Shown: positions 31,738-42,013, counted from the first letter of the stretch. The stretch is DNA of 64,000 nt from Solobacterium sp. (GCA_024696355.1 JAILGV010000013.1:1-64000), one strand, 5' to 3'. The notes: a model not told the origin generated them from the letters alone. Translations and numbers: made by a program.

Positions 31738-32673
31738 ATGAGTGACGTAGTAAGATTAATCAGCGCTTCAAAATCTGACTTTGAAAAAATGACCGCAATG
31801 GAACTGAAAGAGTCGATTTACAAAAGTGAGGGCCGCGTAATCTGCGGACAGCATCTGCTGTTTGCGGGAGAAGGTCTGGTGCGGGGTGTTACAAATTCAG
31901 AACTGATGTTTGCATTCGGTGCTGATATGGTGATGCTGAATACAATAGATCTTGACCATATAGAGAACAATCCCGGGCTGCAGGGACTGACGTACCAGCA
32001 GCTCAAAGCCCGCTGCAACCGTCCGATCGGTGTTTACCTGGGATGTCCGAAGGAAGGCACTGAGGATGCAGGAAAAAAGCCTCTGTACAGAAGAGAGGGA
32101 ATGGTATGCACTCCGGACCATGTTCAGAAGTGTGTTGACATGGGCGTGGACTTCATTGTTCTCGGAGGAAACCCGGGCAGCGGAACCAGTATCTCCGATG
32201 TCATTGCCTGCACAAAATGGGTCAAGGAAAAATACGGTGACAAAGTGTTTGTCTGGGCCGGCAAATGGGAAGACGGCATCCGTGAAAAGGTGCTGGGAGA
32301 TCCGCTCGCCGAGTATGATGCGAAAGATGTCATCAGGCAGCTGATTGATGCCGGTGCTGACTGCATTGATTTCCCGGCTCCGGGAAGCCGCGGAGGCATT
32401 ACGGTTGAGATGATCAGAGAACTGGTGCAGTATGTGCATTCATACAAGCCGGGCACGCTTGCAATGTCATTCCTGAACAGTTCAGTGGAAGGCGCAGATC
32501 CGGATACGATCAGGGAGGTTGCCGTTCTGATGAAGCAGACCGGCGCTGATATCTACTGTATCGGTGACGGCGGATTCGCAGGCTGTTCAAGTCCGGAGAA
32601 TGTACATCAGCTGAGTGTTTCCGTGAAGGGAAGACCGTATACATATTTCCGTATGGCATCCGTAAACAAATAA
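31738..32673 (+). CDS. DUF7916-like protein of PTS operons
   Basis: 311 aa, no membrane segment or signal peptide. I believe it belongs to DUF7916 (often mislabelled haloacid dehalogenase-like hydrolase), found beside PTS genes in Bacillota; recognition is from memory of the sequence type. Seen: alternating beta/alpha pattern suggesting a TIM barrel, with FGADMVMLNT, GVYLGCPKEG, VDFIVLGGNPGSG, FVWAGKWEDGI, ADCIDFPAPGSRGGITVEMI and IYCIGDGGFAG. Glycine-rich loop ends could bind phosphate. Likely acts on a sugar phosphate from the preceding EIIBC; the reaction is unknown. Confidence 0.6.
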   Translation: MSDVVRLISASKSDFEKMTAMELKESIYKSEGRVICGQHLLFAGEGLVRGVTNSELMFAFGADMVMLNTIDLDHIENNPGLQGLTYQQLKARCNRPIGVYLGCPKEGTEDAGKKPLYRREGMVCTPDHVQKCVDMGVDFIVLGGNPGSGTSISDVIACTKWVKEKYGDKVFVWAGKWEDGIREKVLGDPLAEYDAKDVIRQLIDAGADCIDFPAPGSRGGITVEMIRELVQYVHSYKPGTLAMSFLNSSVEGADPDTIREVAVLMKQTGADIYCIGDGGFAGCSSPENVHQLSVSVKGRPYTYFRMASVNK

Positions 32674-32681
32674 AAGCCCGG

Positions 32682-32712
32682 AATGAGGTTTCTTTTCAGA
32701 AATCTCGTTTTT
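32682..32712 (+). terminator. Terminator after the DUF7916 gene
   Basis: Stem AATGAGGTTTC/GAAATCTCGTT (G-U pairs) with TTTTCA loop, ending in TTTTT. Confidence 0.6.
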
Positions 32713-32740
32713 GTACAGATTCACTGATGAATTAAGATAA

Positions 32741-34234
<1,494 letters not shown>

Positions 34235-34240
34235 ATAAAA

Positions 34241-34272
34241 GCTGAACCGCATTGATGCGGTTCAGCATTTTT
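34241..34272. terminator. Bidirectional terminator
   Basis: A 12-bp perfect stem GCTGAACCGCAT/ATGCGGTTCAGC with a 2-base TG loop, flanked by AAAA and TTTTT. Serves the convergent GH1 and YhhN-like genes. Confidence 0.85.
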
Positions 34273-34276
34273 CTGT

Positions 34277-34951
34277 TCAGAATAACTGCAGGCTGGCAGC
34301 GATCATCAGCTGTCCGAGATAATACAGAGTCAGATTCGTCGGACGCATCCACGGCTTTTTGTCGCCGAACATGTTGAAGATCAGTATGATGTCGCTGGCT
34401 GTGAACAGGATGGCTCCGAGCATGAAGACAAGCGATCCGGAGGATGAAGGATCAAGGGCATAAACACCGGCTGCGACGCATGTCATCAGAACGACTGCAC
34501 CGATATATACATAGCCGAATATCTTCATGACTTTCTGAACCTGTCTGATCCTGCTGAAAATCCATCTCAGCAGAAGGAATGCAAGGATGACTCCGATGAT
34601 CAGCGCCGGGATCAGGGTGCCGCCGGCATGGGGGATCAGTGCCGCCAGATACATGATGTGTCCCAGAAGGAATGATGCCACTCCGATCAGGAATATTTTC
34701 TGGGAATCTTTCAGTACAAAGCGCAGATTCAGACAGACGTCGCCGATTCCTCCGAGAATCAGACCTGCAATAATCCATCCGGCAAAGCCTTCACGTGCAC
34801 AGGATGCGGAGGAGAGGATACCGAAAAGAATGAAGACAATTGAAGCAGTTCCTTTCAGAATGACTGCCGGAAGGTATTTTTTCATATGTTCGGCTGCGAT
34901 GAAAACGATCTGGATCAGCAGGCCCAGCGGAGCGAGAATCAGATACTTCAT
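34277..34951 (-). CDS. Lysoplasmalogenase-like (YhhN family) membrane protein
   Basis: 224 aa with about eight membrane helices. Seen: LGGIGDVCLNL with conserved Asp, FLLGHIMYLAAL, and FTASDIILIFN, matching YhhN/TMEM86 proteins; some members cleave the vinyl-ether bond of lysoplasmalogens. Whether this one does is inference, although plasmalogens exist in several anaerobic Bacillota. An AGGAGG ribosome site lies 9 bases before the ATG. Single gene on the minus strand. Confidence 0.75.
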   Translation of the reverse strand: MKYLILAPLGLLIQIVFIAAEHMKKYLPAVILKGTASIVFILFGILSSASCAREGFAGWIIAGLILGGIGDVCLNLRFVLKDSQKIFLIGVASFLLGHIMYLAALIPHAGGTLIPALIIGVILAFLLLRWIFSRIRQVQKVMKIFGYVYIGAVVLMTCVAAGVYALDPSSSGSLVFMLGAILFTASDIILIFNMFGDKKPWMRPTNLTLYYLGQLMIAASLQLF

Positions 34952-35041
34952 ATGATGAATTCCTCCTGTTTAAATTCATTATAAGGCCGCTGTGCAGAAT
35001 CTTAAAGACACCGGATGAAAACGCCGGAATGAAAACTGTGC

Positions 35042-35103
35042 TACAATTACAGAATCAGTAAAAAGGAGAGCTTTCCGTACCTGCGGAAAGCTGACTGGAT
35101 CAT
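35042..35103 (+). promoter_or_regulatory. 5' leader with a hairpin between ribosome site and start
   Basis: TACAAT (35042-35047), then AAAAGGAG (35061-35068). Immediately after that comes a 9-bp perfect hairpin AGCTTTCCG/CGGAAAGCT (35069-35092), 11 bases before the ATG at 35104. Only with the hairpin folded is the ribosome site at a usable distance from the ATG. Confidence 0.5.
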
Positions 35104-36597
35104 ATGGACTATACTGTTCTCTTTCTGAAAAACTATGTTTTGCTGTATATCATCGCAGCTGCGGCCGGGATTGTCATGCTGATGTTTCTTCCCGGTCTGC
35201 TGGGTTACATTCCGTTTCTTAACGGATATGAATTTGATGTGATATATCCGCTGATTTTTATTGTGCAGGTGCTTCTTGTAATTCTGTGGTACAGACGTCA
35301 GCAAAGAAAAGGAACGCTGTCCCGACAGGCACCTGTGTTAAATGCGGTTATGCTTGCCGTATATCTGACTGTCGTGACTGCTGTCCTGCTGATCAAAGAC
35401 GGTTCTGCGGTTTATGCGCTGGCAGCTGCTGCAGTTCCTGCTTTTCCTTTTGCCCTGGAAAGCCTGCTGTATTCCCTGATGGGAAAGGAGATGGGGCATC
35501 TGATCAAAAATGCGGCACTTCTGTATGCTGCATATCTGATTTCCCTGCATTATGCAGGCCGGAAGTTCAAAGACCGCAGACCTGTGCTTCTGACATTTCT
35601 CAGTGCATGTATGATTCTGATCAGTTTCCACAGCTACAGCAACCGCCCCGAAAAGCGGTATGCAGGACACGGTTTTAAATATATGAACGGATTTTCCTCC
35701 ACGGATTTCAGTGATTATTATGTCTACAGTGAGCCGTCAAAGCTGGCAGCGCTCGATCATGAGGCATCCTTCAGAATCAGCGATCCGGATGACATGCCGG
35801 TTCTTGACGGCGCAGAGGCATGCTATCCGGTTTATGCGGCAGCGGCAAAAGCAGTATATGAAAATATCGCTGAAATTGAAAAGGATGCGTCAGGCAGCTA
35901 CCGCTATGACAACGGGGTAATTGTTACGTTTACAAATACCGTGCGGGCAGTGCAGAGACTTGCGGACGGTGAAGTTGATATGGTTTTCGGGGCAAGAACG
36001 TCCGAGGATCAGAGAGGGTATGCATCCGAAAAAGGAGTTGCTCTGAAAGAAACACCCATCGGCAGGGAGGCATTTGTATTCTTTACGGAAGAAGACAATC
36101 CCGTGGACGGTCTGACATCACAGCAGATCAGATCAATCTATCACGGGGATATTACCAACTGGAAGGATGCAGGAGGAAAAAATCAGAAAATCGCTGCATT
36201 CCAGAGACCTGAAAACTCGGGCTCACAGACGATGATGAAATACTTTATGGGTGATGTTTCCCTGAAGGAACCGATAACATATGAATATGTCAGTTCCATG
36301 GAAGGTGTTCTGGAAAAGACAGCCGAGTATCATAATGAAGCAGGGGCGATCGGATATACTTTCCGGTATTTTCTGACCGGCCTCCATCAGGAAAAAAACG
36401 TGAAGATCCTTTCCGTGGACGGAGTTTTTCCGACTGCGGAAACAATCAGTGACGGATCATACCCGCTCACAACGAATCTCTACTGCATAACCAGGGAAGG
36501 TGAAACCGATCTTAATGTACAGAAAATGCTCGAATTCCTGCTCTCCGATGACGGGCAGTACCTGATTGAGGCAACCGGGTATGCACCGCTGAATTAA
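35104..36597 (+). CDS. Membrane protein with PstS-like substrate-binding domain
   Basis: 497 aa. Residues 1-about 180 hold five hydrophobic helices. Residues about 210-497 form a type II solute-binding domain of the PstS-like class: VVFG-like MVFGARTSEDQ, TSQQIRSIYHGDITNWKDAGG, AAFQRPENSGSQTMMKYFM and IGYTFRYF. The FQRPENSGSQT segment matches the phosphate-binding loop of PstS. PstS proteins are normally secreted or lipid-anchored; fusion to a multi-helix domain is unusual, and no pstCAB genes are near. Could sense or capture phosphate at the membrane surface; function is inferred. Confidence 0.7.
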   Translation: MDYTVLFLKNYVLLYIIAAAAGIVMLMFLPGLLGYIPFLNGYEFDVIYPLIFIVQVLLVILWYRRQQRKGTLSRQAPVLNAVMLAVYLTVVTAVLLIKDGSAVYALAAAAVPAFPFALESLLYSLMGKEMGHLIKNAALLYAAYLISLHYAGRKFKDRRPVLLTFLSACMILISFHSYSNRPEKRYAGHGFKYMNGFSSTDFSDYYVYSEPSKLAALDHEASFRISDPDDMPVLDGAEACYPVYAAAAKAVYENIAEIEKDASGSYRYDNGVIVTFTNTVRAVQRLADGEVDMVFGARTSEDQRGYASEKGVALKETPIGREAFVFFTEEDNPVDGLTSQQIRSIYHGDITNWKDAGGKNQKIAAFQRPENSGSQTMMKYFMGDVSLKEPITYEYVSSMEGVLEKTAEYHNEAGAIGYTFRYFLTGLHQEKNVKILSVDGVFPTAETISDGSYPLTTNLYCITREGETDLNVQKMLEFLLSDDGQYLIEATGYAPLN

Positions 36598-36681
36598 AGC
36601 TGCAGGCATGTGATTTCATGAAAAAGATTTGTCCGGCACTGCGTAATGCGAATACAATAAAAACGGGAGGATACAACTGAT

Positions 36682-37236
36682 ATGAGAAAAAATTTCAGGA
36701 ATATGATAGTAACACCGCTTCCGGTTCTGATTCTGGGAACATACGATGAGAACGGAATTCCGAATGCCATGAATGCTGCATGGGGCGGACAGATTGACTC
36801 TGATATGGTGATTGTTTCACTCTCCAGGCATAAAACGACAGAGAACCTGCAGCTGAAAAAGCAGCTGACAATCAGCTTTGCGACCAGAAAGACAGTCACT
36901 GCGGCTGATTATCTGGGCATTGAATCAGGCAGGGGAATCAATAAAATTGAAAAAGCAGGTCTGCATGCAGTTAAAAGCAGCAAGGTTGACGCACCATTGT
37001 TTGAAGAATTTCCGCTGGCTCTTGAATGTGAAGTGGCAAAGCTGGAGGATGACAATGAAGGCTATCTGCTTTATGCAAGGTGCATTAACGTCAGTGCCGA
37101 TGAAAGCATACTGACAGACGGCAGGGTGGATTTGTCCAAGCTGGAGCCGATTGCCTTTGATTCGGCGGCGAACGCATACAGGGTGCTTGGTGAAAAAGTA
37201 GGAAATGCTTTCAGTGACGGTGCAGCACTGAAATAA
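36682..37236 (+). CDS. Flavin reductase family protein (FMN-binding split barrel)
   Basis: 184 aa of the flavoredoxin/flavin reductase-like group that binds FMN in a split beta barrel. Seen: PLPVLILGTYDENGIPNAMNAAWGG start and SLSRHKTTENLQLKKQLTISF, matching the flavin-binding core. A GGGAGGATACAACTGAT ribosome site precedes it and TACAAT lies further upstream. Single gene with its own terminator. Electron donor and acceptor unknown. Confidence 0.85.
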   Translation: MRKNFRNMIVTPLPVLILGTYDENGIPNAMNAAWGGQIDSDMVIVSLSRHKTTENLQLKKQLTISFATRKTVTAADYLGIESGRGINKIEKAGLHAVKSSKVDAPLFEEFPLALECEVAKLEDDNEGYLLYARCINVSADESILTDGRVDLSKLEPIAFDSAANAYRVLGEKVGNAFSDGAALK

Positions 37237-37242
37237 AGCGGG

Positions 37243-37271
37243 AAGGTGTTTCTGAAAAGAAACACCTTTTC
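37243..37271 (+). terminator. Terminator after the flavin reductase gene
   Basis: 10-bp stem AAGGTGTTTC/GAAACACCTT with a TGAAAA loop, then TTT. Confidence 0.75.
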
Positions 37272-37337
37272 GGAACGGAAGACTGCTCTGCAGCGTCAGA
37301 CAGTTTCCGTATCGGCAGAAACAGAACAGGACAGGAC

Positions 37338-38204
37338 ATGATTGTATTTTCAAGGAAAACCGCCGCGGTTATTTACTCCGTTGTAATTCTCATGATGATC
37401 TACGGAACTTTTTATGATGCACCTGTTTCGGCGGCTCTGTACAATGCGGAAAATCCGTACGGAATTTTCATAGCAGGCTTTGCCCATGTGCCGTGCATGT
37501 TTCTCGGCGCCGGCTGTATCGGACTGTTCCTGAGGGCATATTCTCATGCCGGCAGGAATCAGAAAATACTGCTGAGACTGCTTACCGCCATGTGCAGTAT
37601 CGGATGTGCGGCCGTTTTTGCGCTGATTTTTCTGAATGTGCCGTGGAGGTATTCCTGCATTCCGGCGGTTCTTCTTGCGGCGGCTGCCTGTCTGTTTGCC
37701 GGATTTGTTCGGAAAAGCATTCCGTTTGATGATCCGGACCGTCTGATCCGTACCGGGGTTTTTCTGGCTGCTGCGGCAGCGGCTGAAATCATGCTGATCT
37801 GGATGATCAAGATTCCCTGGGGCAGGCCCCGCTGGCGTACGGTGACTGCAGTGGGCGGACTTGAATTCCGGCCGTGGTATCTGCCTTCACTGACACTGAA
37901 AACTCCGTATCTGCGCAGCGGCATCGGTGCGGATGAATTTATGTCTTTTCCGAGCGGACATACCGGAAATGCGTCAACCGCGCTTCTGACGGTGGTTCTG
38001 GGGGAACTGATTCCTTCATTCAGGAAAAACCGGAACGTGATTCTGGGTGCTGCTTCGGTCTGGATTGTTATGGTAATGCTCGGCAGGATTGTTGCAGGGG
38101 CGCATTATGTGACCGATACGGCGGCAGGTCTTTGCATCAGTTATTCTGCATTTCTGGTTCTGAAGCTGCTTTACTGCAGGCGGTTTCCTGATGATTTCGG
38201 CTGA
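37338..38204 (+). CDS. PAP2-family membrane phosphatase
   Basis: 288 aa integral membrane protein of the type 2 phosphatidic acid phosphatase family (undecaprenyl-PP or lipid phosphate phosphatases). Seen: motif 1 KIPWGRPRWR, motif 2 FPSGHTGNA with the catalytic His, and motif 3 GRIVAGAHYVTD with the nucleophile His. It is longer than minimal PAP2 proteins because of extra N-terminal helices. AGGACA precedes the ATG. The substrate is not clear. Confidence 0.88.
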   Translation: MIVFSRKTAAVIYSVVILMMIYGTFYDAPVSAALYNAENPYGIFIAGFAHVPCMFLGAGCIGLFLRAYSHAGRNQKILLRLLTAMCSIGCAAVFALIFLNVPWRYSCIPAVLLAAAACLFAGFVRKSIPFDDPDRLIRTGVFLAAAAAAEIMLIWMIKIPWGRPRWRTVTAVGGLEFRPWYLPSLTLKTPYLRSGIGADEFMSFPSGHTGNASTALLTVVLGELIPSFRKNRNVILGAASVWIVMVMLGRIVAGAHYVTDTAAGLCISYSAFLVLKLLYCRRFPDDFG

Positions 38205-38281
38205 TCCGGGATGCACTGTGCAGGAACGCGGCTGTGATGTTGTGATAGAATAGTGATCAATGTGAAAGGAGCGATGATGCG

Positions 38282-38839
38282 ATGAAAGTGTTATGGGACC
38301 TTTATATCAGCTGGTTTAAAATGGGTCTTTTCACATTCGGCGGCGGATATGCCATGCTGCCGATGATTCAGAAGGAAGTCATCGACAGACATCACTGGGC
38401 TACTGAAGATGAGATCATGGATTATTATGCCATCGGGCAGGTGACCCCCGGCATTATTTCCGTAAATACAGCAACGTTTGTCGGATACAAACTGAAGGGG
38501 ATTATCGGAGGGATCGTAGCGACACTCGGTGTCATTTCGCCGTCTTTTATCATTATCTCCCTGATTGCTTCACTGATCTCCAATTTTGCCGATATTCCGA
38601 TGGTACAGCATGCGCTGCGGGGTATTCAGGTTGCGGTATGCGTACTGATGTTCTCGGCCATAGAAAAGCTGTATAAAAAGGGCGTCAGAAATACAGCCGG
38701 AATCATCATATTTGCGGCTGCATTGATTCTGTCATACTTTACTGATATCTCGACAATGATTCTGGTTATTTTTGCGGGTGCGGCGGGATATGCCGTCACG
38801 TGCTTCAGAAGCAGAAAGGGCGGTGTGGACCATGAGTGA
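38282..38839 (+). CDS. Chromate transporter family half protein, first copy
   Basis: 185 aa, six helices, one CHR domain. Seen: FTFGGGYAMLPMIQKEVI and GQVTPGIISVNTATFVGY, the family signature. Short CHR proteins work as pairs encoded next to each other, as here. The natural substrate in anaerobes may not be chromate. The ATG follows AAAGGAG by 10 bases; between them lies a three-codon ATG-ATG-CGA-TGA frame whose stop overlaps this start. Confidence 0.88.
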   Translation: MKVLWDLYISWFKMGLFTFGGGYAMLPMIQKEVIDRHHWATEDEIMDYYAIGQVTPGIISVNTATFVGYKLKGIIGGIVATLGVISPSFIIISLIASLISNFADIPMVQHALRGIQVAVCVLMFSAIEKLYKKGVRNTAGIIIFAAALILSYFTDISTMILVIFAGAAGYAVTCFRSRKGGVDHE

Positions 38840-39398
38840 TTTCCTGCTGCTTTTACTGGAGTTTTTCAAAACCGGACTCTTTGCAGTCGGCGGCGGACTT
38901 GCAACAATTCCTTTTCTGACTGAAATCAGCAGAAAATACGGCTGGTATTCCATTGCCGATCTGACGACAATGATTGCCGTCAGCGAAAGCACGCCGGGAC
39001 CGGTGGGCGTAAATATGTCAACTTATGTCGGAAATCAGCTGTACGGATTCTTCGGCGGAATTGCGGCAACCCTCGCCCTGGTGTGTCCGTCTGTGATTGT
39101 TGTCTGCATTATTGCCAGAGCACTGCAGTCCTTCCGTAATTCACCGGTTGTAAACGGAATATTTGAAGGACTCCGTCCTGCGGTTGTCGGTTTTATTATC
39201 ACTGCTGCGATCGGAATCTATAAGATTGCTCTTCTTGACCTTGATGCGTTTGCCGGAATTCAGAGCATAGCCGGTGTCATCAGATGGAAGGCGGCTGCTC
39301 TTTTTGCCGTACTTCTTTACATATACAGGAAGAAGAATCCGCATCCGATTGTTATTATCTGTATTGCCGCAGCTGTGGGGATACTGCTGTCATTCTGA
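38832..39398 (+). CDS. Chromate transporter family half protein, second copy
   Basis: 188 aa, pair partner of the preceding CHR protein and overlapping it by 8 bases. Seen: FKTGLFAVGGGLATIPFLTEI and SESTPGPVGVNMSTYVGNQLYG. The reading frame extends back to 38772 inside the first gene; the ATG at 38832 matches family N-termini. Together the two should give the 12-helix transporter with antiparallel halves. Confidence 0.88.
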   Translation: MSDFLLLLLEFFKTGLFAVGGGLATIPFLTEISRKYGWYSIADLTTMIAVSESTPGPVGVNMSTYVGNQLYGFFGGIAATLALVCPSVIVVCIIARALQSFRNSPVVNGIFEGLRPAVVGFIITAAIGIYKIALLDLDAFAGIQSIAGVIRWKAAALFAVLLYIYRKKNPHPIVIICIAAAVGILLSF

Positions 39399-39435
39399 TG
39401 CAGCCTCAGGCTGATGCATAAATCCGGAGAATACT

Positions 39436-39615
39436 ATGGAATATAAAGAATTACTGCCTAAAAGAAAGAAAAAGAATGATGTCCCGCTGATCGTGAATCT
39501 GGATGAGCTTTTAAAGGCAACAGGATGGACCGTCAGTGAAGCAATGGATATTCTGCGGCTTTCCGAAGCACAGAAGAAGGCTGTTCTTGCCGGTTCGGAA
39601 ACAAAAGAGGACTGA
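39436..39615 (+). CDS. Small 59-residue hypothetical protein
   Basis: A 59-codon ORF with a GGAGA ribosome site 6 bases before its ATG and stop codon one base before the next start (TGAGATG). The sequence is basic at the N-terminus (LLPKRKKKN) and then helical (LDELLKATGWTVSEAMDILRL). The helix-turn pattern LKATGWTVSEAMDIL could be a small DNA-binding or interaction helix pair. Not recognised. Supported by ribosome site, spacing and codon use. Confidence 0.6.
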   Translation: MEYKELLPKRKKKNDVPLIVNLDELLKATGWTVSEAMDILRLSEAQKKAVLAGSETKED

Positions 39616-39616
39616 G

Positions 39617-40597
39617 ATGAACCCTGAAAGAAAACTACGCATAAAATCATCTGCAATGCTGGCGGTTTTTGCTGTGCTGACTGCCGTTTCAGCCTGTCTG
39701 GCAAATCTTCCGCTGAAGTCACTGCCGGAACAGCAGACGTCTGCCTATGCGGAAATGCCTGCTGCGGTGCGGTCAAATCCTGCATCGGTACAGTCTGAAA
39801 AACCCGGTCCTGCGGGGAGTCTGAATGAGCTTCTGAACAGGATGGACAAAGCGGACGGGAACGGCGGTCTCTGGTATTCACCGTCTGTCAGGATCGATGA
39901 CGGCGTGCTTCTGGTTCTTTATGACATTATGGACAGACTTGAATCAGAGGGCTACCGTTTCGGTTTTGTATGTACGGATCTGACAACCGGAGAAACCGTC
40001 AGTTTCAACGAGGATGAGAAGTTTTATACGGCGAGTTCGATCAAGGCTTTCTATGCAGTGTCCCTGCTGAAAGCGAAGCCGGAAGTTCTGAAAAACTATA
40101 CGCCGCAGCTGAGCAGAATGCTGATCTGGTCAAACAATGATGATTATGCCGAACTGCGGAGAACATTCAGAAAAGAGTATATCAGGCAGTTCTGTACCGA
40201 AGCTCATGCGGATCCTGCCATTGCGGATGAGATGTATCCTTATATCAGCGCGATGGAAATGGCCAAATTATGGGCATGCATATATGACTGGATTGAAGAG
40301 GGCTCCGAAGAGGCCCGGACTGTTGCAGAATGGTTTGAAACGCCGAACCGTTCATCGATCAGGGATGTGACGGACAGTAATGTGCTGACGCGTACCAAAG
40401 GCGGCTGGATCTACTATATCGGTGAAGACGGAACGCTTTACAGTGAGACAAATGATGCCGGCATTGTTTATGAAAAAGGTCATCCCTATATTCTGGCAGT
40501 TATGACAGATGTGCCTGACGACTATGAAATCATCAATCCGCTGACGGCTGTGCTGACAGCGGTGCACAGGAGCATGAACGGAGAGAGTGCGGGATAA
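39617..40597 (+). CDS. Class A beta-lactamase-like serine hydrolase, exported
   Basis: 326 aa. The N-terminal hydrophobic segment (residues about 10-32, AMLAVFAVLTAVSACLA) is a signal peptide or anchor. The hydrolase domain (about 80-320) shows a Ser-x-x-Lys box ASSIKAF, a SNND (SDN-like) box and RTKGGW in place of KTG, so the penicillin-interacting fold is complete. It lacks a clear class A omega-loop Glu (E166), so true beta-lactamase activity is doubtful; a cell-wall peptidase-type role is as likely. Coupled to the 59-residue ORF. Confidence 0.75.
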   Translation: MNPERKLRIKSSAMLAVFAVLTAVSACLANLPLKSLPEQQTSAYAEMPAAVRSNPASVQSEKPGPAGSLNELLNRMDKADGNGGLWYSPSVRIDDGVLLVLYDIMDRLESEGYRFGFVCTDLTTGETVSFNEDEKFYTASSIKAFYAVSLLKAKPEVLKNYTPQLSRMLIWSNNDDYAELRRTFRKEYIRQFCTEAHADPAIADEMYPYISAMEMAKLWACIYDWIEEGSEEARTVAEWFETPNRSSIRDVTDSNVLTRTKGGWIYYIGEDGTLYSETNDAGIVYEKGHPYILAVMTDVPDDYEIINPLTAVLTAVHRSMNGESAG

Positions 40598-40666
40598 TCC
40601 GTACTTTTTTCTTTCCTGCAGATCATGTAGAATGACAAAAAAGAGTATCTGATTACGGGGGTTTTT

Positions 40667-41968
40667 ATGGACAGGAAAATATATGATACTTACGTTTCAA
40701 TTCTGAAAAAAGAACTCATACCCGCAATGGGATGTACCGAACCAATCTCCCTTGCCTATGCTGCGTCGATCATGAAAAAGGAACTGGGCTGTATTCCGGA
40801 ACGGATCGAAGCACAGATCAGCGGCAGCATTCTGAAAAATATCAAGTCCGTAATCGTGCCGAATACCGGGGGCCTGCACGGCACAAAGGCAGCGATCGCT
40901 GCCGGCGTGATTGCCGGTGAGCCTGATAAGATTCTGGAAGTGATCAGCTGCGTCAGTGATGAGCAGAGGAAGGATATTGCACGCTTCAGCGAAGAAGCGG
41001 ACATCAGTGTCAGCTTTCTTGACAGCGGGCTTGTTTTCGACATGATCATAACCGGATACAGCGGGGAAAGCAGTGCATCCGTGAGAATCGCACAGCATCA
41101 TACCAATGTGATTCATATCGAGCATGACGGAAAGGTGATTCTGGACAAACCGGCAGGTCACGATGAAAACGGAGAAAAGGAAGACTATCTTCTTCTGAAT
41201 ATGGATGATATTTTCGATTTTGCCGTACACTCAGATATCAGTGACTACAAGGATATCCTTGATCTTCAGATCAAAAACAACATGGCAATTGCCAGGGAAG
41301 GCATGAAGAATCCGTACGGTGCCAATGTCGGCAAGGTCCTGCTGAATATGCGGGGAAGCGATGATATTACAACATATGTAAGGGCGATGGCGGCCAGCGG
41401 TTCCGATGCCCGTATGGGAGGCTGTGAAATGCCGGTTGTTATCAATTCCGGCTCCGGCAATCAGGGCATTACGGCATCTGTTCCGGTCATCAGCTGGGCA
41501 GAGAAAAAAGGATACGGCAGTGAAAAGCTGTACCGGGCACTTGTTCTTTCCAATCTGACGGCAATTCATGAGAAGTCACCGATCGGAACACTTTCGGCAT
41601 ACTGCGGGGCAGTCAGTGCCGGTGTTGCGGCAGGGGCGGGAATTGCCTATCTGGAAACGGAAGATTTTAAAGTGATCAAGCATACGATTGTAAACGCAGT
41701 CGCGATCTGTTCGGGAATTATCTGCGACGGCGCAAAGCCGAGCTGTGCAGCTAAAATCGCTGCCTCCGTGGATGCCGGACTTCTGGGATACTACATGTAC
41801 CTGAACGGCCAGCAGTTCTTCGGAGGAGACGGCCTGATTACGGCAGGCATAGAGCCGACACTGAAGAATATCGGACGTCTGGGAAAAGAGGGAATGAAGC
41901 AGACGAACAAAGAAATCATCGAAATGATGCTGGAGGATTCCGGCAGAAGCATCTGCGGCAAGTGTTGA
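40667..41968 (+). CDS. cyuA: UPF0597-type cysteine desulfidase / serine dehydratase alpha-like
   Basis: 433 aa protein of the YhaM/CyuA family. Members are oxygen-sensitive Fe-S enzymes that break down L-cysteine to pyruvate, sulfide and ammonia. Seen: PAMGCTEPISLAYA near the N-terminus and CSGIICDGAKPSCAAKIA near residue 350, giving three likely cluster Cys residues, plus GSGNQGITASVP. A GGGGGT ribosome site is present. It stands alone. The main alternative in the family is L-serine deamination. Confidence 0.82.
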   Translation: MDRKIYDTYVSILKKELIPAMGCTEPISLAYAASIMKKELGCIPERIEAQISGSILKNIKSVIVPNTGGLHGTKAAIAAGVIAGEPDKILEVISCVSDEQRKDIARFSEEADISVSFLDSGLVFDMIITGYSGESSASVRIAQHHTNVIHIEHDGKVILDKPAGHDENGEKEDYLLLNMDDIFDFAVHSDISDYKDILDLQIKNNMAIAREGMKNPYGANVGKVLLNMRGSDDITTYVRAMAASGSDARMGGCEMPVVINSGSGNQGITASVPVISWAEKKGYGSEKLYRALVLSNLTAIHEKSPIGTLSAYCGAVSAGVAAGAGIAYLETEDFKVIKHTIVNAVAICSGIICDGAKPSCAAKIAASVDAGLLGYYMYLNGQQFFGGDGLITAGIEPTLKNIGRLGKEGMKQTNKEIIEMMLEDSGRSICGKC

Positions 41969-42007
41969 TTTCATCAAATAATCAGAAATAAATAAGTGAT
42001 CCTGCGG

Positions 42008-42013
42008 TATGAT
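42008..42013 (+). promoter_or_regulatory. -10 element of the phosphoglucomutase gene
   Basis: TATGAT 39 bases before the ATG, with GGAGGATC as ribosome site between. The -35 is not clear. Confidence 0.4.
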
